Shown: piece after piece, positions 1 through 64,000 of the stretch | Layout of the letters: each line of letters opens with the position of its first letter | Position numbering within the stretch: the stretch's first letter is position 1 | Source of the DNA: Cepaea nemoralis | Lineage: Eukaryota > Mollusca > Gastropoda > Stylommatophora > Helicidae | DNA length: 64,000 nucleotides | Direction of reading: 5' to 3' | Assembly: GCA_014155875.1 (NCBI GenBank) | Contig: JACEFZ010016121.1 | Location: 85,001 to 149,000, forward strand | Notes under the pieces: generated by a model | Databases searched by the model: none | What the model was told of the DNA's origin: nothing | The model's input: only the letters and a program-made list of their open reading frames with translations | Made by a program: the position numbers and the translations under genes

Positions 1-236
1 TTAACAGTTATTTAAAGATTGAGCACAACTCACAACTGGCAACGCCGATCACACTCCGGTACGAACCTAAGGCCTTGTCCAAGTCAGTTTGGAAGCACTA
101 GACTTGAGTCCAGTGCTTCCAAATTGACGTGGTCAGGGCGTTAGGTTCGTACCGGAGTATGATCGGCGTTGCCAGTTGTGGGTTGTGCTCGATCTTTAAA
201 TCTCAAATCCCGAAACAAACAAATAAATCAATTAAC
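1..236. repeat. SINE-D fold-back: two copies head to head
   Basis: Bases 11-104 and 110-201 are near-perfect reverse complements (GCAACGCCGATC against GATCGGCGTTGC, for example). The same sequence occurs as single copies at 16838-17110 and 17248-17470, so this is two inverted copies of one SINE-like family around a short spacer. Confidence 0.8.
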
Positions 237-242
237 AGTTAG

Positions 243-466
243 TTGCATAGCCTTTACAGGACGTCGCAGTCAACCCCAGTATTCTCTGACTATTCGTGAT
301 ATATTTGCAAGAGTACGTTCAGTAGTTCGCCATTGCCTTCTGAACGACCAACACTCATACCAATGTAAGAAAACCAGTGTAAGCTATCTACTGCCAAATC
401 GCCCGCTGCTGTGTTTCGGAAGCGGTTTTCAGGGTTACGAATTGCGTCTGTAACGCCTTTGCCATA
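243..466 (-). repeat. SINE-A copy (tRNA-derived)
   Basis: Reverse-complement copy of the most frequent SINE of the window. The tail reads CCTTTACAGGACGTCGCAGTC on plus. The tRNA-like head with a degenerate box B lies near 400-460. Confidence 0.75.
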
Positions 467-555
467 TAGCTGCAGATTGAAGATAATTAAATTAAAATGC
501 AGTTCATAATGATGAAGATTTGTGCTCTGAGGCCAGGTCATCATCATCATCATCA

Positions 556-616
556 TCATACTCCACTTTTGCCGTCAAACATCATAGAACTTATCATCAT
601 CATCATCATCATCACC
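556..616. repeat. (ATC)n microsatellites
   Basis: Two short TCATCATCATC runs in a small duplication. Comparable (CAT)n tracts elsewhere are LINE 3' tails (57362-57432). Confidence 0.7.
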
Positions 617-710
617 ATCATATTCCACTTTTGCCTTCAAGCGTCATAGAACTCCAGCGTCCGATTTGTAGCACTAAATAGTGTAATTTCGTGTAATTGT
701 TGTTGTTGTT

Positions 711-955
711 GTTTTCGCATATCCTTTACAGGACATCGCTGTCAACACCAGCATTTTACCGATGTCGTTGATTTCTTGGCACGATTACGCTCAGTAGTTT
801 GCCATTGCTTTATGAGCGACCTGCTCACTTATCCCGTAAGTTACCGACGCGAAGAGAACCGCTTCCAATTATGGCGCGCTGCGTTATCCAACGTGGATAA
901 ACGGGATCACGGAGAAGGTCGTTTAAATCCCTAAGCTAAGGAGACCGGCTCATGT
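711..955 (-). repeat. SINE-A copy (tRNA-derived)
   Basis: Begins ATATCCTTTACAGGACATCG and ends GAGACCGGCTCA on plus. Very similar to 51566-51808 and, inverted, 55343-55577. Confidence 0.8.
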
Positions 956-1500
956 AATTGTACAATGTCTTTTTTTGTCGTTAATTCATTTTCATTTCGG
1001 GCGTCTTCTTGCTTTCGCATAAAATGTTCTTTAATGTAGGGCCAGTGCTGTTTGAAGATTGACACATTTGTAAGCTGTCTACTAAAATGCAGTCATGGCT
1101 TATCACACACCAGTAATCTGGTTCTGCCAAACTTCTCTAACGATCACCATTCGCTCTAGCATTTAATGTCGCACTATTCCCACAACTAGCAATGCATTAT
1201 CATTCTATATACTATTAACAGATTCAGTGACAATCAAAAAGTCGGTTCGGACCAAACGAACATGGATGGCGGAAAATAGGAAGTAAGAGTGTTACAGGTG
1301 CGACTTAAAAGTTGTTAATATGGTAACAGACAGTTTGTATTATATATCAAATTAAAAGGGATTGCTTGGGGAAAACTGTTGTGTATATACGTCCATAGCA
1401 AATACAGTAAGATGCTTAAAGCGATTCATCATTCCATGACAATTAATCAGTTAATATTTAAAGTAACTTGGAAGAGAATTCAGAATATATCTTTTCTCGA
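956..1500. other. Intergenic or downstream intron, nothing recognised
   Basis: No exon, RNA gene or clear element seen. Bases 1205-1330 are related to 24755-24895 (TTAACAGATTCAGTG...AAAGTTGTTAATATGGT), so they are part of an unnamed dispersed repeat. Confidence 0.5.
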
Positions 1501-2372
1501 CCTTCCCATGTCTTTTCCAATGTGTGTCTTCTTCATCAACCATCAGCGTATGTTATTCTTCTACCCCAGCATGGATCATGCATAGAACGAAGCGCCTGAG
1601 GTCTTCACTTGCCTCCTACAAGCTGTCTATTAGGATTGCTCCTGTGGACAAGATATCCATTCTCTGTCTGGCAAACGCTAATATTTGTATCACCAACCAT
1701 CGCCAGACGCTCACTAAAATACCAATAAATGTAAGAAACATTTACAGCATCAACCATTGCCAGGGACATCACTAAAACACCACTATAGGCTAGTAATATT
1801 TCCATCATCAACCATTGCCAGACGCATCACTACAACATCAATAGATGTAAGAAACATTTACATCATCAACATCGCTAAAACATGAATAGATTCTAGTAAC
1901 ATTTACAGCACCAACACCAAACAGACTCATCTGTGAAATATCAACTGATTAAAATAACAAGACTGTAATCCCAACTACTGACAGATGCATTATTAAAACA
2001 TCAAATGACGTTAGAAACATTTGGTTAGTTAGTTAGTTAGTTAGTCAGTTAGTTAGTTAGTCGACAGATCATCCTCATTGCACATCGAACCATTCAGTCC
2101 ATAAGTGCTCGGATCCCCTCCTCAGCAAATCCCGCAGCGTGCAGCGGCTAACGACGCCAGTTCTGTGTTGGTTTATCAATCTTCTTTGGCTTCCTGCGTA
2201 GTGTTCTTGTTTGGCAACACCTCTTAGACTTTTAGAAACATTTACATCATCTCATTGCCAGACACATCACTAAAACACCAATAGAGTCGAGCGAGTAATA
2301 TTTACAGCACCAACCATTGCCAAACACATCACTAAATCACCAATAGAAGCAAGTATTATTTACAGCACCAAC

Positions 2373-2390
<18 letters not shown>
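1500..2390. repeat. 58 to 60-bp minisatellite abutting the Ig6 exon donor
   Basis: Diverged units contain TTTACAGCACCAACCATTG followed by CCAGACACATCACTAAAACA. The last unit is the exon-intron junction itself: on the minus strand CAATG|GTTGGTGCTGTAAAT is exon end plus donor. A (GTTA)n-tailed element interrupts it at 2022-2230. Confidence 0.75.
2022..2230 (-). repeat. SINE-F fragment with (GTTA)n tail
   Basis: TTAG repeats run into GTCGACAGATCATCC and then ATAAGTGCTCGGATC, similar to 42280-42640 and distantly to the SINE-B copies (31631, 52956). Read on the minus strand the tetranucleotide is a 3' tail. Confidence 0.6.
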
Positions 2391-57072
<54,682 letters not shown>

Positions 57073-57281
57073 CTGTGTGGGGAGTTTTGATATTCGTGCA
57101 TGTCTTTATTCTCTTTCGAGTTAGTCCTAAATAGAACTGGCTATATTTACTCATCTCTACTTTTCGGGTTCAATTGGGTCTTATGGGGCGCACGCTGACT
57201 GGCATTTGTGTTATTGCGTTGAATTGGTCGTGATGTCGTGATGAGGACCGGTTCTTAGGAGGACCTGCCAAACTTAGTAGG

Positions 57282-57300
57282 CCCCCCCCCCCCACCACCC
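57282..57300. repeat. C-run
   Basis: About 12 C followed by ACCACCCCCC; may be of uncertain length. Confidence 0.8.
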
Positions 57301-57361
57301 CCCACAGTTGTTCGTTGCTTAGTCTTCGCCAAGGCAACGTCTAAATTATATATATTCGTCG

Positions 57362-57364
57362 TCG

Positions 57365-57432
<68 letters not shown>

Positions 57433-57675
57433 TTATCTTATGCCTCTTATGCTTTGCGGTATCTAGGTGAAGCACAAACAGCGATAGAATGCCCGTTTAT
57501 GGGCATCATATATCGAGATTCCCATGGACTTTATTATTTCCTCAGTCAGTCGCTTACATGGTCGGTCTCTTCTCTTGGTTCCATTTGATCTGTACATCAT
57601 TCTCGTTGTGGTATACTGTTAATTGGTAGCCTAGTGATGTGGCCGAGCCATTTCCCTTGTTTTTTAAGTGAAACA
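57362..57675 (-). pseudogene. LINE 3' fragment with (CAT)n tail
   Basis: Minus strand QYTTTRMMYRSNGTKRRDRP, KSMGISIYDAHKRAFYRCLC, FT, then (GAT)n at 57362-57432. Same family as 63690-64000, identifying the trinucleotide array as a LINE tail. Confidence 0.82.
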
Positions 57676-57697
57676 CGGCGTATATATAGTTGTAAGT

Positions 57698-57842
57698 ACA
57701 GGGTGTCTTTAAGAAAATATTGCCGGTCCAAGATTTGTATTCACCCTCTGTAAAGTTCATACAACATAATAGGTGAATATAAAACTTGAACCGGCAATAT
57801 TTTCAAATACTGCACAGTCATTAAAAATACACCCTGTACATA
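57698..57842. mobile_element. Fold-back MITE
   Basis: TACAGGGTGT at left and ACACCCTGTA at right; further inverted homology AAAATATTGCCGGT / ACCGGCAATATTTT. TA-type ends suggest a Tc1/mariner-like or similar MITE. Confidence 0.85.
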
Positions 57843-57867
57843 ACTGACATTTTCACTGTAGTATTGA

Positions 57868-58124
57868 ACACATGCCGGCTTCGTGGCTTAGAGGTTATGA
57901 CTTTTCTCCGTAATCTCGTATACTCTCGTCGGTAACGTGATGACGGTGAGAATCAGCAGTGGTTCGAATCGCATCGGTAACTTATGGGGTATGTGAGCCG
58001 GCCGCTCAGAAAGCAATGGCAAACTACTGAGCGCAATCTTGCCTAGAAATCAACATACAGCTGAAAGATGCTGGTGTTGACAGCGATGTCCTGTAAAGGA
58101 TATGCAAAAAAAAAAAAAAAATTG
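57868..58124 (+). repeat. SINE-A copy with poly(A)
   Basis: CATGCCGGCTTCGTGGCTTA head, GTTCGAATCGCATCGG box B, CTGTAAAGGATATGC and a 17-bp A run. Confidence 0.88.
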
Positions 58125-58182
58125 AACACATTAATAGGTGTACATCAATATACTATTATTTCATTTGAGGTTATGTTGATAC

Positions 58183-58395
58183 TAGGTCAGCGTGGCAAAA
58201 AGGATAATAGTTCTCGCTCTTAAACTCCCAGTGCTCAGATGGAGTGGTTGATAGTTCATTCCCTACACGGGACAGCTGAACTTGTTGAAAATGCTTACTT
58301 CTCGTTCAGAACGCAATGGCCATCTACTGAACGTAAAATTGCCTGGAAAGATAACCTGGGATTGACTGCAACATCCTGCAAAGATCACGCAACTT
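58183..58395 (+). repeat. SINE-C head fused to SINE-A tail
   Basis: GGTCAGCGTGGCAAAAAGGA (SINE-C start) passes near 58300 into CAGAACGCAATGGCCATCTA and GACTGCAACATCCTGCAAAG (SINE-A end). Chimeric. Confidence 0.65.
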
Positions 58396-58699
58396 TGTTT
58401 TTGTTTAACATTTTTATTTTTGATAAATTTCTTCAAAAAAAACAAAACAAATCAAATAATTGATTCTGGAAGATTGACTTGATAACATCATACAGCAGTG
58501 ACGGCCTTACTCCACATGCAAGCCTATATAAATGAGAGTGCAATTTACGGCCAATTTACATCGGAGACGGGATCCGAGCTATTCAGTAGAGCAATTGCTG
58601 TCACGTCGATTTATCTTTACGAGTCTGACACACATTTGTAAAGTTGCAGGGTTGCGTTGTTTACACTCGATACAAAGAACAATTGCTCTTGTTGAGGAG

Positions 58700-58850
58700 C
58701 TGCAGACACTGTGGTTAGAATGAGTGGTTTCATTCGGGAGACCCGCGTTCGAATCCTCGGAGGGGTATTGGATGTTTTGTGCGTTAATGTCAAGGACAGA
58801 AAGAACACTCTAACCTGCGCAGTTAACCAGCTAGGGCGTTAGCCATCACC
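58700..58850 (+). repeat. SINE-H copy
   Basis: CACTGTGGTTAGAATGAGTG and CCCGCGTTCGAATCCTCGG box B, then CTAACCTGCGCAGTTA. Confidence 0.75.
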
Positions 58851-59110
58851 ATCATCATCAATAGCCAGTTGGCGCAGAAGTTCATGTCTCTCCACAGATG
58901 GTCTTTGGTCATGACTGTCCCTACAGGACGAGGATGTCCTAGGATAGCTATTAACGTAGTTCACTGACTTTAAGATCTGGATACTAATGCAATCTCGGAA
59001 AGATAATGTGATGGTTTCTTCTTGACTTTCACATCCACATGGGGGATCGTTTACCTCTGCCTTTGACAGCAATATACTACTGTCTGGACAATTGAGTGTC
59101 CTGGCAGGCA
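58850..59110 (-). pseudogene. Possible LINE 3' fragment
   Basis: Minus ORF CGCESQEETITLSFRDC resembles the Cys/His-rich C-terminal region of some non-LTR ORF2 proteins; low certainty. Confidence 0.4.
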
Positions 59111-59250
59111 CTAGTCTGGCGGCCCTAATTCCTCGGGTTCAAGCTCCCCCTGTCCTACACTGCAAGGTACTATTGACAGCAATGGCACACAGTTTAGTGC
59201 CAACAAATTATTGCCAAAGCAGTTAATATTATATGAGACAAAAAGGAGGT

Positions 59251-59512
59251 CAGAATGGTCGAATGGATAAGAACATGTTTTTCTAAACATCCGTTGTGCT
59301 GATGCCGAGGTAAAGAGTTCATCCGGTCAGTTGACCTAAAGTGTTGACCTCTCGTCCTTGTCTTGGGGACGTAAGTTACGAGTACCTCAAAGTTCGCTTG
59401 ATGGCGAGTGACACTATTAATAGGGAAAGCTAATCCACACGGAAAATTTAGTCCCGCACTACTAGAAGTAGTGCGTATGGATTACGTTTGAGTTCAAAGC
59501 GAGTGAGCGAAA
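59251..59512 (+). repeat. SINE-C copy, most complete
   Basis: GTCAGAATGGTCGAATGGAT head, GAGTTCATCCGGTCAGTTGA, GGGACGTAAGTTACGAGTAC, end TTGAGTTCAAAGCGAGTGAG and poly(A). Confidence 0.85.
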
Positions 59513-59845
59513 AAAAAAAAAAAAAGAGACAAAACGCAGAAACAACAAAAGGTTACAAGCGACACATATTCTCGGGTATTAATCAACACTTGTAGCTAGG
59601 CAATGCTAGATGTTGAGATCCAAAAACACACTAAAAATTAACATATTGAAAGCTTTAAACACAAAAATAATCTCATGTTATTTAGCCTAATTCTGATCTT
59701 TTAGCGCACTCAGCAGTGCAGCTGTGAAACAATCTTTCCAGAAATCAGAGACCAATCCTTATACATACAATCATAAACTATTCGAACACTCTCTCAGTAC
59801 AGAATAACTTTCCCCAAAATAATAACAACAATAATAATAATACGA

Positions 59846-59913
<68 letters not shown>

Positions 59914-60080
59914 ATTTAGCCCGTAGTATAACAGGCACTCCTCTGCTGGTAAAATCGAAGTATGTTCATCTTAGCTAATAATAATTGTCACATACATAAT
60001 TAATAATGGTGAGTTATTTAGTTTTGATCTTTGCACATTTTTCATGCCTTTATAATGCACTGTTTGATAATGGTGTTTTG
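59513..60080. other. AT-rich intron or upstream sequence, (AAT)n at 59836-59912
   Basis: No coding exon found although the missing CTLD start and signal peptide exons would have to lie from here upward. Confidence 0.45.
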
Positions 60081-60081
60081 C

Positions 60082-60166
60082 CGTAGTGAATTTGAATAAC
60101 GAAGACTCGAACAATAAATCGCGTCAGATCTATTATTTATGTCTTCGTTATTCAAATTCACTACTG
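60082..60166. repeat. 24-bp perfect inverted repeat
   Basis: GTAGTGAATTTGAATAACGA(AGAC) and its exact complement about 30 bp later. The half-site recurs singly near 4110 and 60515. Confidence 0.85.
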
Positions 60167-60845
60167 GGACACTTTGTTTTGATTTTCTGAAACGTCGCCT
60201 CCCATTTGGCCATTACCAACTGTGAAGCGATTAAATGGATTACTCAATCTGAAGTGTGAAATAGCGGTACTGGATTGTCGATTGAGATGCATAGATTCGT
60301 TTTGTACAAACATAAACTCAGTCTCAGATAGTCAGTTTGAAATTACCGTGGTAGACAAATGAAATTACTGTGCGAATAATTGTATATTTTAGCTTGAAGG
60401 ATTTATCTAATTACTTTATTTTGTATAGTCTGATTTCTGCAGTATGTATCTGACGAGATGCAGCAACTAAATACGCCAGGCAATAAATCATGAAATGTAT
60501 TGTTTGTCTTCGTTATTCAAATTGCTTTTCTTCTTGGTTAGCCTAATAAGCGATGTATCGATGAAATAATGTATGAAAGAGCGTGATAGAAAGGCAGAAT
60601 GTTAGACGGGCCTGAGCGCCCCATTCTTAACCCTTTGAAAATAAAGTTTGTCGGTTCGTGTCTTCCTCACTATCAGTGACAATCAATAACTGAAGCAGTT
60701 CTCATCCAATATCAATTGTTCTATATTATATCAATTTGTTCTATACTATATAAATGTGTTCTATACTATATCAATAGCCGCAGTTGTTCCTAGATACAAG
60801 CCGTACTTTCAGCTCTGGCCCACTGTTCTTTATGGATAAATGTTA

Positions 60846-61080
60846 ATTGCATGCCATTGACGGGACGTCGCAGTCAACCCCAGCATAATTTGTCTGTTTG
60901 TGATCTCTTGGCAAGTTCACGTTCAGTAGTTTGTCATTGCTTTCTGAACGACCGACACTCATACTACTGTATAAAAATCAGCGCAGGACGGTCTGCTTCC
61001 AAATCATCCGCAGCTGTGTTTCGAAAGCGGCATATCGGATTGTGAATTGCATTTCAAACGCTTTCGCTTCAGGGCCGGGC
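60846..61080 (-). repeat. SINE-A copy
   Basis: GACGGGACGTCGCAGTCAAC to GCTTCAGGGCCGGGC. Confidence 0.82.
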
Positions 61081-61109
61081 AAAAAGTAAAACAAGACAAC
61101 ATTAACAGA

Positions 61110-61255
61110 CGGCGGGAATTTAAGCCTGAATCATCAACATCCAGTGCCTTGCCGGCTGGCGTGGGCGATCATGCCTCTCCACAAATTACGATCTCCGACG
61201 TCATGGATTAATTCGTGTGTTGACTCCCTTCCGTGCCATGACACAAGATTACACT
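61110..61255 (-). mobile_element. LINE 3' fragment
   Basis: CTTGCCGGCTGGCGTGGGCG then ATGCCTCTCCACA is the reversed WR.MI..A.R.G block seen at 3710 and 50030. Confidence 0.65.
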
Positions 61256-61299
61256 GGCAAACATCAATTATCATATCAGCCAGGTATTAAGAAGGAGGT

Positions 61300-61545
61300 T
61301 AAAAATCAAGCGAATAGACTTCACCGCACCGGGATTGATCCCATATGGCTCGGTTTCTTTCCGCACGGCGGCCTGCCGAAAGCGGACCATAAAGCACGAA
61401 CTCGCGCAGCTCAAGCGACGACCCCTTAGAAGTCTCGGAGAAAACTTCACACTTGAACCGAACGACGTAGCCCGGGATCGAACCCACGACCTTTGGAAAG
61501 TGAGGCAGGCGAGATAACCACTTCGGCACAGAGACCCCCTCAGCC
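61300..61545 (-). repeat. SINE-G (tRNA-derived)
   Basis: Minus strand GTGCCGAAGTGGTTATCTCG (box A region) and GTCGTGGGTTCGATCCCGGG (box B), followed by a unique body. Confidence 0.8.
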
Positions 61546-61767
61546 AAGTATTTTGCTTTGGGATGGAACCCTACTTAAAATTTGGGATATTACGTCTGTA
61601 AGATTGTCCATGTGTTACTGGCCACAAACTGGACGCAAAGAATGGTTGAGTTCAGTTGAGTTAAGCTGAGTTGAGTTGAGCTAAGAACCGACATTACTTC
61701 ACCCAGGACATTCTCATACGCTCTCTGTCCCCTCGTTCAACAGTCAGCGAAGGGTCATACTACTAAT

Positions 61768-61828
61768 TGAAACCGGGACCTCCAGCACTCGAGGCGGACA
61801 TCATATCTCGAGACCACGCAGCCCCCTA
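61768..61828 (-). repeat. SINE-B head fragment
   Basis: AACCGGGACCTCCAGCACTC through GAGACCACGCAGCCCCC; only the tRNA-like part. Confidence 0.75.
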
Positions 61829-62754
61829 TAAAGTAAATGTGGCATTCGTAAAACTAACCTCATTAACCCTCTAGTGTCGATTGGTCTGTAAAAATATGAG
61901 GATATATCTTTAAGCAGTTCAATGCGTATAAACTGGGCTTTTGTTTTTTTACATATTTAACAACTTTCCTAATTGCCCCACATCACGAAATGTGGCGCTT
62001 TACATTTTTAAATAATAATACTCACAATTATTTACCTCAGGTAATATGAGACAACGTGGAGAGGCAATAAATAAATGCATCAATAAATCAGCTAATGAAT
62101 GGTAAAAATGTTGCATGTCTTTGGCATGGCTTTACGATCGACCTAACCAGCAGGAAAAAAATAATTTGCCATTGCCTTCTGAACAAGTAGTGTACGTTGA
62201 AGCCCTACTGAACGGTGTAGGCAATGAACGATCTAGCTCAGCATCAGCGCATCAGAAGTTTAAGCGCATTAAGCTCCACGGCTAGCCAGACTTCAAATCA
62301 GTCCATAAGGGCCATAATCACACACCCAATACTCCTAATGTCTTAAGTACGGGAATTGTAGTATCCCATTACTCTGGTTTCTCTTTACAACGTATAAATC
62401 TTTCGCCTTTTACTATCCCATTATCTGCCTACGACAAGTAGAAAACTATGAATTAACTATGAGTCAAACGTTCAGCGTTAATTTGTTACAATTAAAACAT
62501 TGCAATAGATGCATTTGTTAATGTTTACGTAGCATCGTTTTGTAATCCCGTATCCTATTGTCTTGATAGTACGGATATATCTCATTTAAATACAATTATG
62601 TTTCTACGGGGTGCTCGAAAATTTATATCTACTATTTAATTACAGTATAGAATAATTTAAGCCTGTCAGACCTGGACACTTACTAAACAAGATGAACAGT
62701 GCATAAATGCCTGTGAATATATATGTTATAGACTGGTTTTAAGATGATCTTGGA
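61829..62754. other. AT-rich sequence, nothing recognised
   Basis: Contains a partial SINE-C-like region (62160-62300) but no splice-bounded exon with CTLD or signal-peptide character. Confidence 0.4.
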
Positions 62755-63146
62755 TACAGAAAAGAAGAAAAAAATGCATCCATACTACAAGAGCTGAATA
62801 TTGAAGAAGGTTGGCTACTGAAGACCATAAAACAAAGACAATTGAAATATTCTTGTGACTTGAAATGTCATGAAAGTGTGGAGAGAACAATAATGGAGAA
62901 GTATATGTCTAGGAAGAGAGGAAGAGGAAGGCTAAAGAGAAGATGGGTGCAGGATGTGGCAGATGATCTCCAGATGGGTGTATCGGACGCGGGGCATCTT
63001 GCTTATGACCGAGAAGTTTCAAGGAAGGTTGTTATGGGAGCGAGGTTCTGCAAAGGACATGCTACTGAATGAATGAATGAATGAATGAATGAATGAATGA
63101 ATAAATGAATGATGAATGAATGAATGAATGAATGAATGAATGAATG
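62755..63146 (+). pseudogene. LINE 3' fragment with (GAAT)n tail
   Basis: ERTIMEKYMSRKRGRGRLKR, WVQDVADDLQMGVSDAGHLA, then stop and (TGAA)n at 63065-63146. Typical ORF2 C-terminus. Confidence 0.82.
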
Positions 63147-63227
63147 GAATACTTACTGATAGACTTCCATTTACTGAAAGCAAAACCTATAATTACGTAA
63201 TTTAGCACAAAAGCTAAAGAAGAAGAG

Positions 63228-63440
63228 GGAATGGCTGGCCGAGAGGCTAGAATACCGGGTTTTCCTTCTGGAGACCTGTGTTCGAACCCTCGGTAAAGTG
63301 TGGATTTGTTTTCACTGTTGGGGGGCCAAACGAAAACCCTAACCTGCAAGTTCGCAGTGACTACACTAGTCAGGCCGCCTTAATTCCTCAATCTCAAAAC
63401 TCCCTGTCTTACACGGCAATGTGCTAAAGGCAGTAGATGC
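63228..63440 (+). repeat. SINE-H copy
   Basis: GGCTGGCCGAGAGGCTAGAA, GTGTTCGAACCCTCGG box B, GCAGTGACTACACTAGTCAG. Confidence 0.8.
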
Positions 63441-63610
63441 CAGCTAAGAAAGATCTGATACGAGAGCAAGAGGACGCCCGAGAGGAACATGGATTGACAA
63501 CATCAAAGACAATTTACAATTACATGGAGTGAGACTATCCATTGCTATACACCAGGAGCTGGAATATCAACTATAAATTCACTCAACGTTACACTGCAAG
63601 AGTGGATGAT
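63441..63610 (+). mobile_element. LINE 3' fragment
   Basis: RARGRPRGTWIDNIKDNLQL codes the post-RT RGRPR block; short. Confidence 0.65.
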
Positions 63611-63689
63611 GATGAGATCTAAAATACAGGTGGAGGAATCGTCCAGCTGGTGTTTGTTGTGGCACATATTCTTTCTGTGCTCAGACATT

Positions 63690-64000
63690 TAAAATACCGG
63701 TGAGGGAAGATATAAGATCAGAGATGAAGAAATCAGGACTAATGTGGGGGTTATAGCTGCACTAGATTTTATTAGAAGGCAGCAAGTCAAATGGTTTGGC
63801 CATGCAGGTAGGTTACCAACTAACAGTATACCACAACAAGCAATGATGTACAGACAAGAGGGAAGCAGAGGAAGAGGCCGACCACGTAAACGATGGTCGC
63901 AGGGAATAACAGAGTCCATGGGAATATCGGTACATGAAGCCCATAATCGGGCACTCTCACGATGTTTATACTTCACCTCGACACCGCAAGGTACAAGAGG
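63690..64000 (+). pseudogene. LINE 3' fragment, runs off the window
   Basis: ALDFIRRQQVKWFGHAGRLP, QEGSRGRGRPRKRWSQGITE, SMGISVHEAHNRALSRCLYF. Same family as 38780-39850 and 57362-57675. Confidence 0.85.

Noticed and set aside
1..2370. Fibronectin III exons expected after Ig6
   Set aside because: No minus-strand segment with splice borders and a P-x-x-P...W...Y pattern was found; they probably lie left of the window.
57073..64000. Signal peptide and first CTLD exon (CPxxW...CY)
   Set aside because: Scanned by eye on the minus strand; no convincing splice-bounded segment. They may be short, or beyond 64000.

Overview
This window is eukaryotic and intron-dominated. It looks like a lophotrochozoan invertebrate, most likely a mollusc and perhaps a gastropod. 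That guess rests on the mix of short Ig-type exons, tRNA-derived SINEs, Helitron, mariner, hAT and piggyBac relics, decayed LINE fragments and very abundant mini- and microsatellites. It is an inference from character; no sequence search was possible. There are no bacterial-type genes, operons or CRISPR arrays.

The only host gene I can support is one large gene on the minus strand. It is open at both ends and encodes a contactin-like cell-adhesion protein. Sixteen exons were assembled by eye between 57072 and 2373, each bounded by GT/AG splice sites. Codon phase matches at all fifteen junctions. Joined, they give 2173 coding nucleotides (about 724 residues) with no internal stop. Domain order is the second half of a C-type lectin domain (CTLD), then six Ig domains (Ig1 to Ig6), each with its paired Cys and core Trp. 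CTLD plus six Ig is the invertebrate contactin layout. The signal peptide and first CTLD strand lie upstream of 57072 (not found here or beyond 64000). The fibronectin III repeats and GPI signal would lie left of position 1.

Layout in transcription order (high to low coordinates): 57072-49623 CTLD; 44028-40498 Ig1; 35208-29321 Ig2; 21656-20161 Ig3; 19901-16317 Ig4; 12210-9285 Ig5; 5834-2373 Ig6. Introns range from 259 bp to about 7.9 kb and hold nearly all the other sequence. They contain several SINE families, Helitrons (12258-14081, 14098-15034, 22951-23937), a hAT element with an 8-bp target duplication (30658-31154), a mariner pseudogene with a nested SINE (51853-53614), a palindromic mariner derivative (29725-30302), a piggyBac-like relic (26430-29035), a 3-kb TG...CA element with a 5-bp duplication (44500-47524), and many reverse transcriptase or RNase H fragments.

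The most unusual pattern is that several intronic minisatellites appear to have been seeded from the gene's own splice junctions. At exon 12061-12210 the last about 22 exonic bases plus the 5' splice site are repeated at an exact 34-bp period. At exon 43905-44028 the 3' splice site is amplified into roughly 50 copies. Similar relations are visible, less strongly, at four other exons. These arrays place strings of decoy splice sites beside the true ones. They also act as a record in which transposon insertions can be read against intact empty-site units.
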